The notes under the pieces: generated by a model
What the model saw: only the letters and a program-made list of their open reading frames with translations
Databases searched by the model: none
Told to the model about the DNA's origin: nothing
In this document: piece after piece, positions 1 to 12,114 of the stretch
Layout: every line of letters starts with the position of its first letter
Position numbering within the stretch: the stretch's first letter is position 1
Program-made: the position numbers and the translations under genes
Origin: Bimuria novae-zelandiae CBS 107.79
Lineage: Eukaryota; Ascomycota; Dothideomycetes; Pleosporales; Didymosphaeriaceae
Assembly (NCBI GenBank): GCA_010015655.1
Contig: ML976659.1
Span: forward strand, 699,146 to 763,145
Length of the DNA: 64,000 nt
Reading direction: 5' to 3'

Positions 1-141
1 TCGAGTCGAACTCAAATGTCTACCTTTGCAGTGCCACCACGATCCGGCACATCTTTTTGAAACCCAACTAGTACGCTGCAGAAACAGCATCAACTCGGGA
101 CCGCACTGCCACGTCTTTTCGTCTCCATCTGCGCAACGCCG

Positions 142-564
142 TCAGCTATCAGTATGTCCTCCCTTCGGTGCAGATTCACAGCGCCATGAACAAAACCAGC
201 CAAAAAGGACTGAGCCTCCCACCCCAAACGCAACTAATCCGCCGATATGTTGTACCGTGACATTAGCCACCTCATTTAGATCCACTGAAACGCCTTGCAA
301 AGCGATGAAAGAGCGACGTATGCCGAGATGTACAATCAAATCAGTCCCACCGTTTGCGCCGTGCCGAAAGTACCACCAGGACGTATCCCGAGACCCGCGA
401 CTAGGAAAGAAAACGTATACAAGCGTACAAGAAAGTATTAGAATAAGTAAGATGACGATGACCACGCGGTTGGAGGAGGCTGTCCTAGGATCCGTAAACA
501 CAACAGCCGACAAAAGGAATCGACAGGAACCGCTTCGCTGCAAGCGATTGTCATAGCAGAGCAT
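142..564 (-). CDS. Possible small membrane protein, unrecognised
   Basis: This is an open frame of about 140 residues. Its clearest feature is one strong hydrophobic segment near residues 33-53 (VVIVILLILILSCTLVYVFF), followed by a mixed-character tail with a second weakly hydrophobic patch near the C-terminus. I recognise no family. A similarly long open frame lies on the opposite strand (26-556), so openness alone is weak evidence. The frame ends tail-to-tail with nothing identifiable and lies 85 bp beyond the stop codon of the ABC transporter gene. It may be an exon of a larger gene that starts or ends outside the window, or simply chance. Confidence 0.2.
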   Translation of the reverse strand: MLCYDNRLQRSGSCRFLLSAVVFTDPRTASSNRVVIVILLILILSCTLVYVFFPSRGSRDTSWWYFRHGANGGTDLIVHLGIRRSFIALQGVSVDLNEVANVTVQHIGGLVAFGVGGSVLFGWFCSWRCESAPKGGHTDS

Positions 565-648
565 TCAGGTAGCCTTACTAAAAGAGCTTGACTCTGCTAC
601 GCCCATGATATCTTAAGCGATGTTTCTAATGCATCATTTCAGAGGACA

Positions 649-3632
649 TCATGGGTGACCCGGCGGTTTGCTGTCATCATGACTTCCACGATCTTCAGTG
701 GACCGCTGGGCTGCCTTCGACTTCTTCATCCTCTCGTCATCTGAAGAGGAAGCAGAATGGCTACTGCTGTCATCGCCAAGGCCGATATTACCGTCCTTGG
801 ACTCTCTACGCAATCTGTCTGCCTTGTCCTTGAGCATCTTTGCTTGCTCAGCTGCCCTTTGAGCTCGGATCTGCTTCTTCCACATGGCTGCATAATGTCC
901 GTTCTTCTCGAGGAGCTCTTCGTGCGTGCCACGTTCAGCAACCTTGCCTTTGTGAAGAACAAGAATTTGATCAGCGTGCGTGATGGTGCTGAGGCGATGG
1001 GCAATGATGAGCATTGTCCGACCCTGTGCAAGTGTGGTGAAAGCCTCTTGAATGTGCTGCTCCGTCTCGGTATCAAGGGCGGCCGTGGCCTCATCAAGCA
1101 TGATGATGCGCGGGTTCTTCAAAATCGTACGGGCAATAGCTACACGCTGCTTCTCGCCGCCAGAGAGGCGCAGACCGCGCTCCCCAACCTTTGTCTCGTA
1201 TTTATCCGGGAAGGTCAGAATCTTGTCATGTATACTTGCGGCACGGCAAGCGGCATATACTTCCTCGTCTGTGGCGTTTTGGTTCGCGTACTTGAGGTTA
1301 TACATAAGCGACTCGTTGAAAAGAACAGTGTCTTGCGGCACAACACCAATGTGGCTTCGGACAGAGTCAATGGTAAGGTCTTCAACGTCGCGGCCGTCAA
1401 TCTGAATGCTACCAGATTGCGTATTATAAAACCGATACATCAGACGGAAAACCGTCGATTTACCGCCGCCGGACTCTCCGACGAATGCGGTCGTGGTGCC
1501 AGGCGGGCAATGGAAATCTAGACCAGTGAGGGCGGGCTTGCGGTCATCGTAGGAGAAGTGGACGTCGTTGAAGCGAAGATCACCCTCGCACGACGGGAGC
1601 GTCTTGGCATCAGGCTTATCCACCACGGTCGGCTGCTCCTTGAAAAGCTCGAGCATACGCTCCGAGTTTATCAGCGCCGATTGTATCATCCGGTAAAAAG
1701 TCCCGAAGAAATTGAGGGGGCTCTGGAGTTGACCCATATACGTTACGAGTGCAACGAAGTCACCAGTCCTTTGCTCGCCTTTGACGACTTGGTGAGCTGC
1801 AATGAAGCAAACAACGAGAAGTCCTAACATGAAGACCATATTCTGGGAGACATTCATGAGGTTGAGCGAAAACAGAACGGTATACTCTGCGTCTTGAAAC
1901 TTGCGGACTGCGTTACGATATCGGTTAAACTCATAGGCCTCGGCGTTGAAATACTTGACCGTCTCATACGAGACCATAGAGTCGTTCCTGGATGAGTCAG
2001 CGACATGTGACATGACATGGAAGGGGTCCAGACTGACTTGACTGCATCTTCTTCACGGTCCGCATTGACCATTTCTCGGCGTATTTCAGCCCTCCACTGT
2101 GCCATGCGGATGGTCAGGTAGATGTACCAAAACGTGACGACGCAAAGAACTAGCGCGTAAGTAGCGTCGAATTTGTAAAGAAAGTATCCAACAGCGACAG
2201 CCAGATCAACAAGCATGGGGACGACTTGGAAAGTCACCTGCTCCAAAAAGGTGTTGATGGAGCTCCCTTTGCCAAGAGCGGACAAGACCTCGCCGGTCTT
2301 CTTGCCGAGATGGAAGTCCAAGCTCAGACTGTGCACGTGCTCAAACGCGGCGACAGATAGTTCCCGATAGGAATACTGGCCGACTGGAATCCAGAGCGTC
2401 GATCGAATGGCACCAAGGAGACCGTTGTTCCCTTGAATGAATCGGAAAGCGATGAAGAGCATAATGGCGCTCCATGGATTTCCCCTAGACGAATCCTCGA
2501 GCCTGTCGGTGATCCGACCGATTTGATCCGGAACGAGCACATTGACAACGCGCTGAAGAAGGACAATGATGAAGCAGACCACGACCATTATCTGCAGGCG
2601 ACGATCTTTAGACGGCCAAAGGTAGGGGAAGAAGACCTTGTAGCCCTGTAGGTACTCCCACCAACTGCGCGTAGGTGCGCCCGTCGGCCTACTCCATGCG
2701 GGCGGAGCTCCTGCGGTGTGTTGGTGTTTGCCACCGACGGGGTGGACCGAGCCATATGAGCCGTTCGCGTGACCATTTCCGGCGCTACCTTCCCGCTCGG
2801 CGCCTCCAAGCAGCGAAGTCGTCTCGCTCGCGCTGCCGGAATCATGCGCGTGCTTTCGACGCGGGAATGTCACGAAGACCAAATAGAAGCCGATCAAGGC
2901 CAGCAGGACGGCGATGCGCAAGGAGTCGAAGGCAATCTCCCCTGCCTCCCATCTGGTCATGCCCCAGCTGACGTAATCTTTGTCCTTGTCCAAGGTGGGT
3001 TGTTCGTGATTGTGCGTGTAGATGGCCAGCGAGAGGCCGACCAGCACCATCTCGAGGCCCATGGCCACGATCCATGTCGCGAGGTGGGCGGCGGTTGGCG
3101 ACGGCTTCGAATCGATGAGCGAGATGAGGAACAGGCAGTAGACGAAGAAGGATCCAATCAGATAGACCTGGGTTGTCAGCACAGGGTCGCTCTTTCCCCA
3201 GAAGAATTGGCATGTTGTACGTACCACAACGTCGTTGCCGGTCCACCAAAGCGTTGTCTTTTCGATGACGGCATGTGTCACGTCCACGGCCGCGTTGCCC
3301 ACAAAAGTGGCCGCGGCGAACAGCGACAGCCATGTGAAGAGCAGCTTCTGCGAGTACGTAACGTCGTCGTGCACCGTCTTCTTCACAAAGTTACGTGTGG
3401 GATCCGTCGCGGGCAGCGGCTTGCCCCCGGGGCCCGTCGTGGTAGGTTTGGCGACATTAGAATTAGAATTAGAGGCGGCAATGCTGCGTGCGGTGAAGGC
3501 GACCAGAAAGAAGACGAGCAGAAATACGGGATAGCTGTACTGCAGGATAACTAGAACGGAGCGAATGGCGGCGGCATGTTCCCACGGCGTGTCTTTGTCG
3601 ACGGCGGCCAGCGAGGGTGGGAGGTGGGCCAT
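649..3632 (-). CDS. hmt1: HMT1-type vacuolar ABC half-transporter
   Basis: Exons are 2038-3632 and 649-1987, with a 50-bp GT-AG intron (1988-2037) that restores the junction DAVK|NDSMVSYETVKYFNAEA; the protein is 977 residues. The start chosen is the MAHLPP methionine; the frame stays open 71 codons upstream, but that stretch is low-complexity. The N-terminal part carries several hydrophobic segments (a TMD0-like extension), then a six-helix ABC membrane domain from about residue 400, then one nucleotide-binding domain: Walker A GESGGGKST (about 702-710), signature LSGGEKQR (about 806), Walker B IIMLDEATAALD and the H-loop IAHRLST. This order, and the phrase YETVKYFNAE, are typical of the HMT1/ABCB6/Atm1 group. 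Family members move glutathione- or phytochelatin-type conjugates into the vacuole and give heavy-metal tolerance; the substrate here is inferred. The C-terminal tail is charged and Ser/Asp-rich. It is divergent from RTC1. Confidence 0.93.
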
Positions 3633-4134
3633 GCTTTGGGGCTCCGTCTGCGAGGAGCGTCGCGGGTGCGCGAAGCTCGCAGCTGGAGGGGCAAAGTGGG
3701 CAATGGGGGGAGGGAGGGGGAGGGGGGAGCATGTGCGGGCGGGAGAGGTTAGGGAAGAAAGCAGCGACGCGGCATGGTGTTGGAAAAGAGAGTCTTTCCG
3801 TCGTTTGGTAGGAGCATTCGGCGGCGTGTGATGCAGGCGCTCCACCGAGAAGGCGCCACCAGCATTTAGTGGGGAATGGCCCAGAACAAAATCCCTGTCG
3901 CCGCCTCCCCTGGTCTAAGCCGATGCGCTGCAAGAAGGTGCATATATTCACACTACTCCACAGCGCGCGACCGAATCTCGTCTGTCCCACGGAACGGAAC
4001 CCGCGGCCGTTGCAGGTGCAGCTGCCAGTAACAACGCGCGTTTCATCGCCCACACCGCAACTCGCCGCTGCCCCAGGATACACTGACATCGGCGGCGGGC
4101 GCAGCACACACAGCGCAGCGCTGAGGAAGGCGCC
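3633..4134. promoter_or_regulatory. Shared divergent promoter region, hmt1/RTC1
   Basis: About 500 bp separates the two divergent start codons, so both promoters must lie here. The half next to hmt1 (3690-3735) is a G-rich run on the plus strand. The half next to RTC1 contains a catatatt stretch near 3941. No specific transcription-factor site can be defended by eye. Confidence 0.5.
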
Positions 4135-7100
4135 ATGGAGACTCGCCGAGTATCCACAGTGTCGTCGGCCACGGCCATCCCGCCACCGCCTCCGTTGCCT
4201 CCCTCCAAGGCGTCGTACTTCTCGCGCCTGGTCAACCAGGTACAAACGAGCGCGTATGGCAGTCGTCCGCCGAGCGTGCAAACGAATCGTTCCGGTGGTC
4301 GTCCCAATCCGCTAGTCCCGAAACTCCCAGGGTAAGTAGCTCGCTGTTCGCCGTGTGAGTCTGCTCCGTCTCCTCCCGTCGTGTGACTCTGCTGAGCCGC
4401 CTAGAATCCGCACCAGCTCCTCGCAAGATGCCAGCCACAAAACCGGCCTGCCCATTGAGGCCCTCGACATCAATCGGGACCGGACCCACGCCATTCTGGC
4501 CGGCAAAGAGATCCTGAAGACCGTGCGTGTCCAGCAGCAGGATGCCAGGATTGTCGAGGAGACGAATCTGCGTGCTGCTGTCATCAGCTACGCCGACCAC
4601 CCCCATGCGCGACAGCGCACCGGGCTCGGCATCCAGGACGTCAAGTGGTCGCATGGCCAGTTCAACACGCACATCGCCACTGCTGCCGCCAACGGCAAGA
4701 TCATCTTGTATGACCTCAATCGAGCTGGCGTGGAGCTGGCTCGTCTGCATGAGCATACGCGCCAGGTGCACAAGTTAGCATTTAATCCTCACCAAGGTCA
4801 CTTGTTGCTGTCCGCAAGCCACGATGGTACTGTTCGCTTGTGGGACCTCCGTGACACGAGGAAAGACATCATGACGTGTCGCAGTAGAGATCAGTACGCT
4901 GGTATCAACGGTGCCGTGTATGACATCCAATGGTCGCCCACTGATGCCGTCGAATTTGCCTTTGGCACTGACAACGGTACCATCATGCGCTGGGATTACA
5001 GCAACAACAGGACCGCGAAGCAAAAAATCACAGCCCATGACCAGAAGACATGCACCAGCATCGATTGGCACCCGGACGGAAAGCATCTCCTAAGTGCCAG
5101 CGTCGACCGAACTGTCAAGGTGTGGGACTTCTCTGTAGGAATTCGGCGACAGAAGCCAGTACTCACATTAAACACCCCATATCCCGTTCACAACGCGCGC
5201 TGGCGACCGCCTAATTGGTCTGAGGAAGGCGCATACCAATGCACCCAGCTTGCGACCGCGTATGATCGTGACCACCCAACTATCCATCTATGGGATTTCC
5301 GACGCCCATATTTACCCTTCCGCGAGATCAACAAGTTTTCTAGCGCTCCTTCTGACATGCTCTGGCATTCGCGTGACACTCTTTGGACTGTTGGCCGAGA
5401 GGGAGTCTTCCAACAGAACGACGTGCATCACGCGCCCAAGGTCGTAGATCGCCGCAATTTACAGGCAATCGCGGTATCACCAAGCGGAGAGATCGGCGGT
5501 GTCGCTCAGAGAAGGCCACGTCGCCGTCGCTCGACAGGTCTAGCTTATCCAGACGATACGTATTTCATTGACCCTCCTGATAAGCGGAGCAGTCCAGAGA
5601 AGTCTAGCCTGCGTAGTTCTACGGACAACAGTTTCGAAGACAGTTATTTAGCGTCTAGACGACATCATGGTCGCACTGCGAGCAACCGGTCAGCTAAGTC
5701 ATTCGGTAGCACGCCTCCTTCCGAGTCTGCACCTAAAGTTATGTTCCTCACCGATTCTATGGCCGTGCAACATGAGAACCTACGGCCAAATCAATTGGCG
5801 TTTCGGGGCACCCTTCCTGGGACAATGAATGTACAGATCTTTGCATATCTAGCGCAGAAGTACAAGGCAATCCCATTATCAGACCCGCCTACGCTACAAT
5901 CTTTTCAAGAATTGCAGCACGTCTTTGCACAGAATGCTGAATACGCTCAACGAGCCGCATTCTATAGACTTGCAACGACATGGAGGTTCGTTGGCTTATC
6001 GATCGCTGATACGACTCAGCGGCGAGCGCATTTGCATAGGAACCGACGTCGAGTGAAGACTCAGCCCACAACACTAGTCTCATCTGACATCCAACCACAA
6101 CCTCTCTCGGAAAACGCGAAAGCACATGACAACGCAGTAAATCAACACCCCGGTACACGCGCTCCGGCAGACGTTGTTCAGACGACTGTGTCGGTTTCGC
6201 ACAGTATAGCTCAGCCCGTTGCGACTGTCGAAAGCACTTCGAACCTCGCCACCCCACTTGCACGGCCGCTTACGGGTACGACATCCAACGAAAACCAGAA
6301 GCCTGAATTGCCCGATCTGGACCACGAAGAGAAGATTGAGCTGCCACCCGCGGTCGCGGGGCCTCATTCTAGCCATGGTCTCCTCGTACCAAATAGTGCA
6401 AACCAACCTCGGACGGTCGGGCACCCGAGTTTCAAGGGGCCACAATGGTATCATTCACCAAACGATATTGATGAACGGAGAGCTATGGTTGGTAGTTGGC
6501 GGGTACCTCCACGCGTACCCCTCACTTATGAGCATCCCAATTCTAGTGATTTGAACATACAAGTCCCGCCTCGACTAGATCGTCATGACTCCGACGAGAG
6601 TTTTGCCATGTTTTCTGCGTCGACCGACTCGCAGCGTGGAGGCTCAATGCCTAGCTCGGTGAACAGCGGTCATTCTCATCCACGAAGCATTGAAGTGAAT
6701 CGACAACAACGGCAAGATCGGCTTGAGGCGTCAAGCTTTGGAAGATCAGCGCCATCGTTACATGGTTCTACAGACGAGCCTGGACAGTTGGGCCGCAGTA
6801 TGGAAATCTCACCTACAACCATACCCATTCGCAACAATGGATACAACGCGGCATCTCCACACGGCGGCTTCCAATCAGATTCGGCCCGCGTTGCTGTAAG
6901 CCGATCAGCCGGCAACGATAGCCAAGAGCAAGCAGCTCAAGACATCGAGAATCTGCGCCGAAACAATCAATTGCTCCGCCATGACAGCTCCGAATCGGAG
7001 GCGTTCACAAGCAGTAGCGGACTTTCTGTGTCCTCACTGATGGAGTATAGTCATGACATGGAAGCAAGCGGGACAATTGTTCCAGAAGGGCATGATGACG

Positions 7101-8335
7101 CTAGGTCTCCACAGGGATTGAAGCCGCCTGCTAGCCTTCCGCATGTAACAGAGAGCGCTCCTCCAGCTCTCTATCCTGCAGCCGAAGATCCTTTGCTTCT
7201 GGAAGACTACCAGGCTATGCAGGTTGATGCCGACGGAGGATCTCCTTTTGCCATGATCGGCCTACTTAGAAATCTTCTTATGTTTTACACCAACACTCAG
7301 GCTGACGCACAAACCTCTTCGCTTCTCCTACTCCTCTTGGCACCCTTACTACCCCAAACGCGCGTTGGTTCCGGAGAGGCAGGTATTGATTTGAACGCCA
7401 CGTTGGCGGCCTATACAGAGACTTTCGCAAGCCTAGGTCTTTCTACTGCCCAGTCGGAAACCATCTTATCCACCGAATTATCTCGAATTGTTGCAGCAGG
7501 AATCAATCCCTACCAAGCCGAAGCCATACTCCAAACTTACCATGCGCAACTTCATAGTTTATCGTTGTTCAATGCAGCCGCTACTTTACGTCGGCTTGCC
7601 TATCCAGCCTATCCTGCTGTGTATGAACAAGCTCTCAAAGGCACCCAGATCGGTCTGCTGTGTCTCAGTTGCAAGTCTCCGATCAACAATCCCAAAGACA
7701 AGATGCGCTGCGAGACATGCAAACGTGCCCAGGCACCTTGTTCCATTTGCTGGGGTCGGTATCCAACGTTCGACGCTCCCAACGCGAAGAAACACACAAA
7801 ACCCAAATCGCGCTTAAGCTTGAAAGACCGAGATCATTGGAGAAAACGCTCGTCGCTACTTTCAAACATGGCCACGACTGCTGCGAGTGTCGACAATGAC
7901 TTGTCTCCTAGTCTTCCAGAGAGTCCAGCCCCACCCAAGGCACTATTATGGACCTGGTGTTCCGTCTGTGGCCATGGTGGGCACACGAATTGTCTGTCCA
8001 CATGGTTTTCCAACGCTTCAATATCGGATGGAGCATGTGCAACCGAAGGTTGCCTATGCGACTGTGTACAGGGCAAACGACGCCAAGAGAAGGTACAACA
8101 CATACTCGAACTCAAGGCGGAAAAGGAACGGACTAGGGTCGTCAGAAAAGGTGACGACTGGAAAGTAGGGGAAAGCAAAGCTGTTTCTGCTGTACGGGGA
8201 GCCTTCGATGATAGTTCTAGTATCGTTCGGGACCCGGGTCAAGACAATGGTCCGAGTGCGGTCGCGCAAGGTCTGCGAGCGAAGGATGAAGGCCGGCGTG
8301 TGCGGTTAGTCGAGCCGCATAACGACCAGGACTAG
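4135..8335 (+). CDS. RTC1: RTC1/SEA2 (WDR24-like) SEA/GATOR2 complex subunit
   Basis: Exons are 4135-4331 and 4405-8335. The 73-bp intron has a gtaagt donor and a ctag acceptor, and splicing joins KLPG|IRTSSSQD in frame, giving 1375 residues (yeast Rtc1 is of similar size). After a Pro/Ser-rich start, WD40 repeats occupy about residues 100-400 (for example LLSASHDGTVRLWDLRD and SASVDRTVKVWDFS). A long Ser-rich, probably disordered middle follows, then an alpha-helical region near 1000-1140. The C-terminal zinc module starts near residue 1147 (CLSCKSPI, CETC, CSICWGR, then CSVCGHGGHTNC and CLCDC), a RING-like cysteine/histidine pattern. WD40 plus C-terminal RING is the known architecture of Rtc1/Sea2/WDR24, a vacuole-membrane regulator of TORC1 signalling to amino acids. 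Function is inferred from the family; the motifs are directly visible. Confidence 0.94.
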
Positions 8336-11236
8336 CAGCACGTCTTACTGCGTTTGCACCCAGCGTGGTTCGATTGTCGGTTGTATGTCGGCGGCGGAAG
8401 CGACATATCGGATGCTTTCCCTCTATCACACAGCTAGAGTTGCGCCAAAAACCCATGTCGCTATCCCGGCGACCCGGAAGACATGGTTGCTTTACATGGA
8501 CTTGATGTCAGGATGTAGCAACGTAAAATGTCCGCAGTTGCATAGTCACACCGCCAACTTCGCGCCTAGGTGCAACTGGTAAGGCCACTGATGGAATCTC
8601 GGTAGTTCGAGACCAGGATGCAAAAGGCTGCATCTGGTTGTTGGTTGATGTAGGGTGGGTCCCAGCCACGTGTGTTGGTGTCTCGGTTAGGGAATGTGGG
8701 GCTCGGATGATTTACTGTCGTCGGAATTACGCGACCAAAAGGCGGTGGCGATTATCACTATGCTAATGTGTATTTGTAGGTCGGCGACTGTATGATACAT
8801 TAACCGGAGGAGACAGGATTTCCGTTGTTGTACCCATAGTACGAATATTAACAAGAATTCGGAGCCACCACGTCGCACGTAAGCGCAAGGTGGATGTTGG
8901 ACAAAATTCCCACAGGGCTGACTGCACGCCCCCAACATCCGGACAGCAGCTTTCGGTATGCCGCATTTTATCATGCTCATTATCATCTAATCTAGTCAAC
9001 TTCCTAATCTGATCAAAGGCCACGGAATTTCGAGCCAATCTGCAAAGGAGTGCCGGCAAATCGCTCAATGCTGACGAAAAACAAAGACCTTTCGTGCTGT
9101 GCCCCGAGTTACTTGCCAAGCACAAGTTCTGCCGGCATATGAAGTGATTGCCCCGAGGACATGCTGCAAAGCCTAATTTTTCTGTACCCTACTCGAGTAA
9201 TGGACGAGCATGTACCTGTGCGCTGTCCACCACATATAGTGGTCGGGGGACGTTCGTGTGGTCCTCGACGTCTTTCTCGCCTAAGTATCCTGGTAGCTGG
9301 ATGTAACCGGACCGTATCGTCCATCACGTACCTGCGCCTTCGCCCAGCCCACATCTGCCGGATCGAAGTCAATGGTCAAGTTTCTTAAATGTTTCGTATT
9401 TGCTGTGTACACACCCTATCCGTGCCAATCAAATCCCCTACACCCTACCAAACCACGAGAGAAGCACAGGCTCGCTTGTTGCATGCTGCACTGCACGCCC
9501 GGACCAGGCCCTCACCAGGCAGCGAGCCCGGCCCGATGACCATCCGAAGGTTCAACTTTGAGGGCATTTCAACCCCGCCCATGCGCATGCGGAGGGCTTC
9601 ATCTCGGAGACATGAAGACGCCTAAAGCGGACATGCCGTATCAGGATCGGCTCCGGCTGTTGCGTTTGTCTGATCGGTGTGAGCCATGTGCAGCGCGGAC
9701 CGAATCACGCTATCCGTCCGCCCAACGTACGACCACTACCAGCTGCATCCAACGCAAATTTGTGATGTGAGCAGATGGCTGTGCATTCTTTGCGCCATTT
9801 CTCATCGGTCAACAGCGCTGTCCTCGCGATCCCAGTGCCGCCCAGCGCAGCCATGTCAGCGAAGACAGCCTGGCCGTCATCGGTGTGGCCTGAGAGCGCA
9901 GTGACGTGTAAAGTTTAAGGACCTATGGTGCGAATGCTATACTGCGTCGGCTGTAGACAAGAGACTCATTGGTGAAAGGGGAAGTGTGCGGGTGCAGGTA
10001 TGCGATATGCGGTCGTATTGCATGTCGTCTGTGTTTTAACGAGACCCACAGACCTCTCGCCAGTGCTTCACATGTGCCACTGCGCGTCGTAAGAAGCAAA
10101 ACCCGGAGGGGTCACGCACGCAGAGGTGCCGCGTCTAAGACCGAGTAGGTAGACCTAAGCGTGTATTCTCGTCAAGTGTTACACAGTGGTACGGGGCGCG
10201 GGGGCAGCGACGGATGCGTGGGTTTGCGTGGGGTTTTGGAGCTGTTTGTGAGCCATTGAAGGGGCATCGTGAGGCGGCACAGGAGCGTTGGAGAGGAGTG
10301 TATCGGATTTGGTACGAAAAACAAAACAATGTTGCTTCTAGTACGACATTACGGTGGACTCTGGAGTAAGCACAGTGGAGCTACCCGAGTATTATCGGCT
10401 TGGACGTTGCAGGAATGGTTGGTAAATGTGCCGGTATCGAAGCAGGGGTGAAAGTTTCGGTGGATGCGCTGGCCATGGTTACTTCAGTCACCGTTTGACA
10501 TTCGCAGAAGAACGCATGTTGATGCACGCTACGTCAGCTCACAGCCCAAGAATATCGCATTATGTATATGTCATCTGCTGAACTGCAAGCGCAGACGCCA
10601 AACAGATACTTGGCTGGCAGTGAACGGTATGACGAATTGCCGGGTATGTGCACCGTAGATTAAAATGCAGGCCTTGTTGGCGAAGGAATATCATAAGCCA
10701 TCAAGGGGCCAGATGCGACCCGGCTGAACGGTTCGGTGGCAGATCACGGAGCGAACAGAAGCTGTGAGCGGTGGTTTGAGAAAACCGTCAATTGTACAAA
10801 ATGATCGGAGTGGCCAGCGGGTATGATTCGGCTTCGTCGGAAGTGAGAAGGGTGTCAGCATGAGACGCTCTGTTGCAATTAGTTGTTCCGGCAGGCGCAA
10901 GCCGATCGCTGGTCGCGGTGTGTGGAGGCGTCCGCAACTGCTGAATCCAATACCATCACAACTGGACATGTGAAAGCAACGAATATTTTTGTGCCAAGCC
11001 TTGGAGCCAGAAGCTATGACCGAACCTTGTTCATTTGATCGTGCTAATGGCAAAATCCGATACCGTCAATCATGACGCCGTAACCGCCCTCATGAAATAG
11101 GCAAGGCATCAGGTATCCCTTGAAATGCCTTCCTAGACCTTGTTCGCTCATGCCATCCGGTACGCCTGCGTTATGTCAACCTTCCCATCTTCAACATACG
11201 CCTCTCTTGAACAAACGTACCCCCTCGCATATTCCT
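8336..11236. other. Gene-poor intergenic stretch
   Basis: These 2.9 kb follow the RTC1 stop codon and precede the RPS21 stop codon. Both strands hold only short open frames with no family signature, no long low-stop frame and no plausible chain of exons that I could assemble. I saw no tRNA with a complete cloverleaf. Part of the left end must be RTC1 3' UTR and part of the right end RPS21 3' UTR. A non-coding RNA cannot be excluded. Confidence 0.5.
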
Positions 11237-11660
11237 TTACCGCGACGCGCTCCAGACGCCCTTGAGGAAGCCGTCCTTCTGTGCGAGCCTGTTGAGCGAA
11301 TCGTCGGCCTCGCCCATGGCACGTACAAAACCGCAGAGGGCATAAGTTTGGTTCTCGCCGGTGTATCGTCCGTTCTCGTCAACCCCAGAAGGACGTCAGT
11401 ATGGATCTTCAAGCGGGGGGAGTTGAAGACACCACTTCGAACTCGGGCTTGACGTACTTGGCGATGCTGATCTGGGCACTGGCGTGGTCCTTGGGCTTGA
11501 TGATGCGGCCAGTGGCGCTGCACTTTCGGGGAATGTACACTGAGCAATGTCCATTAGCGATGTGTTATCCTGAGGTGGAGCGCTGGGCGTGGTATGCGGG
11601 GTCTGTGGCAATGGAAGTGGGAGACCTACGATCGACGAGCTCTCCGCGTTCGTTCTCCAT
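11237..11660 (-). CDS. RPS21: 40S ribosomal protein S21 (eS21)
   Basis: The gene is split into three short exons: 11630-11660, 11458-11539 and 11237-11384, giving 86 residues. Exon 1 reads [10 protein letters not shown]. Intron 1 (11540-11629) has a gtaggt donor and a ctcag acceptor and rebuilds the leucine of [20 protein letters not shown]. Exon 3 reads from [20 protein letters not shown] through [19 protein letters not shown] to the stop codon. This is the whole eS21 sequence at normal length (about 87 residues), a component of the small ribosomal subunit involved in late 40S maturation. Intron 2 (11385-11457) has a good gtacgt donor, but the only end that keeps the frame (AA|G GTT GAC) is preceded by GG, not AG; the nearest upstream AG would bring a TGA into frame. 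So either the acceptor is non-canonical or mutated, or one base is misread. Confidence 0.9.
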
Positions 11661-12114
11661 CTTGACGGTTGTGGTGGATTGGACGTCGGGTGGTTATTGG
11701 GGTTAAGCGCAGGCGTTCGTGAAGTCGTCGACGGTCGCAGCTGGAGATTTTGGTGTGCGCACTCGCAGTTCGCTTCGGGGGCCAATTGGTGTCAAGCTTG
11801 GTGAGCTAGTCTAGAAATGAGCTAGCGCCGCGCCTCTCATAGTTACATACTGAGAGTGTTCCCCTCAAACAACATGACCCTCTCTGTCCACATTTTGGGA
11901 TATGGTGAATTTGCTGTATTGACCCGCTGTACCAGTTCCACCGCATAAGCGTCGATATTTATGCAGCACATATCCGCACACAGGCAGTCTGCTAAGAACA
12001 AAATATGAGTCGTGACATCAGTCCACCCCATTGAAACGACGAAAGACATCGGCTACTACGACGCTCGTCAATGTCTCAACACCTTCGCCTCTGGGTCCTC
12101 CGGGTGGTGACACA
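11661..12114. other. Intergenic, RPS21 promoter side
   Basis: This stretch lies between the RPS21 start codon (minus strand) and the first methionine of the exonuclease-like pseudogene. The last 90 bases stay open in frame with the pseudogene (a KRRKTS...GPPGG stretch), so its original start was probably further upstream and is lost or lies in an unrecognised exon. RPS21 promoter elements should lie here, but none can be named with confidence. Confidence 0.4.

Noticed and set aside
757..1521. A 254-codon plus-strand frame
   Set aside because: It is antisense to the nucleotide-binding domain of the ABC transporter, whose motifs are unambiguous.
3633..3845. Upstream in-frame extension of the ABC transporter start (71 extra codons)
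   Set aside because: The extension is Ser/Pro/His-rich low-complexity sequence over a G-rich promoter tract; the internal methionine gives a normal HMT1-type N-terminus.
8600..8625. A B-box-like gttcgagacc word suggesting a tRNA
   Set aside because: No matching T-arm, anticodon arm or acceptor stem can be folded around it.
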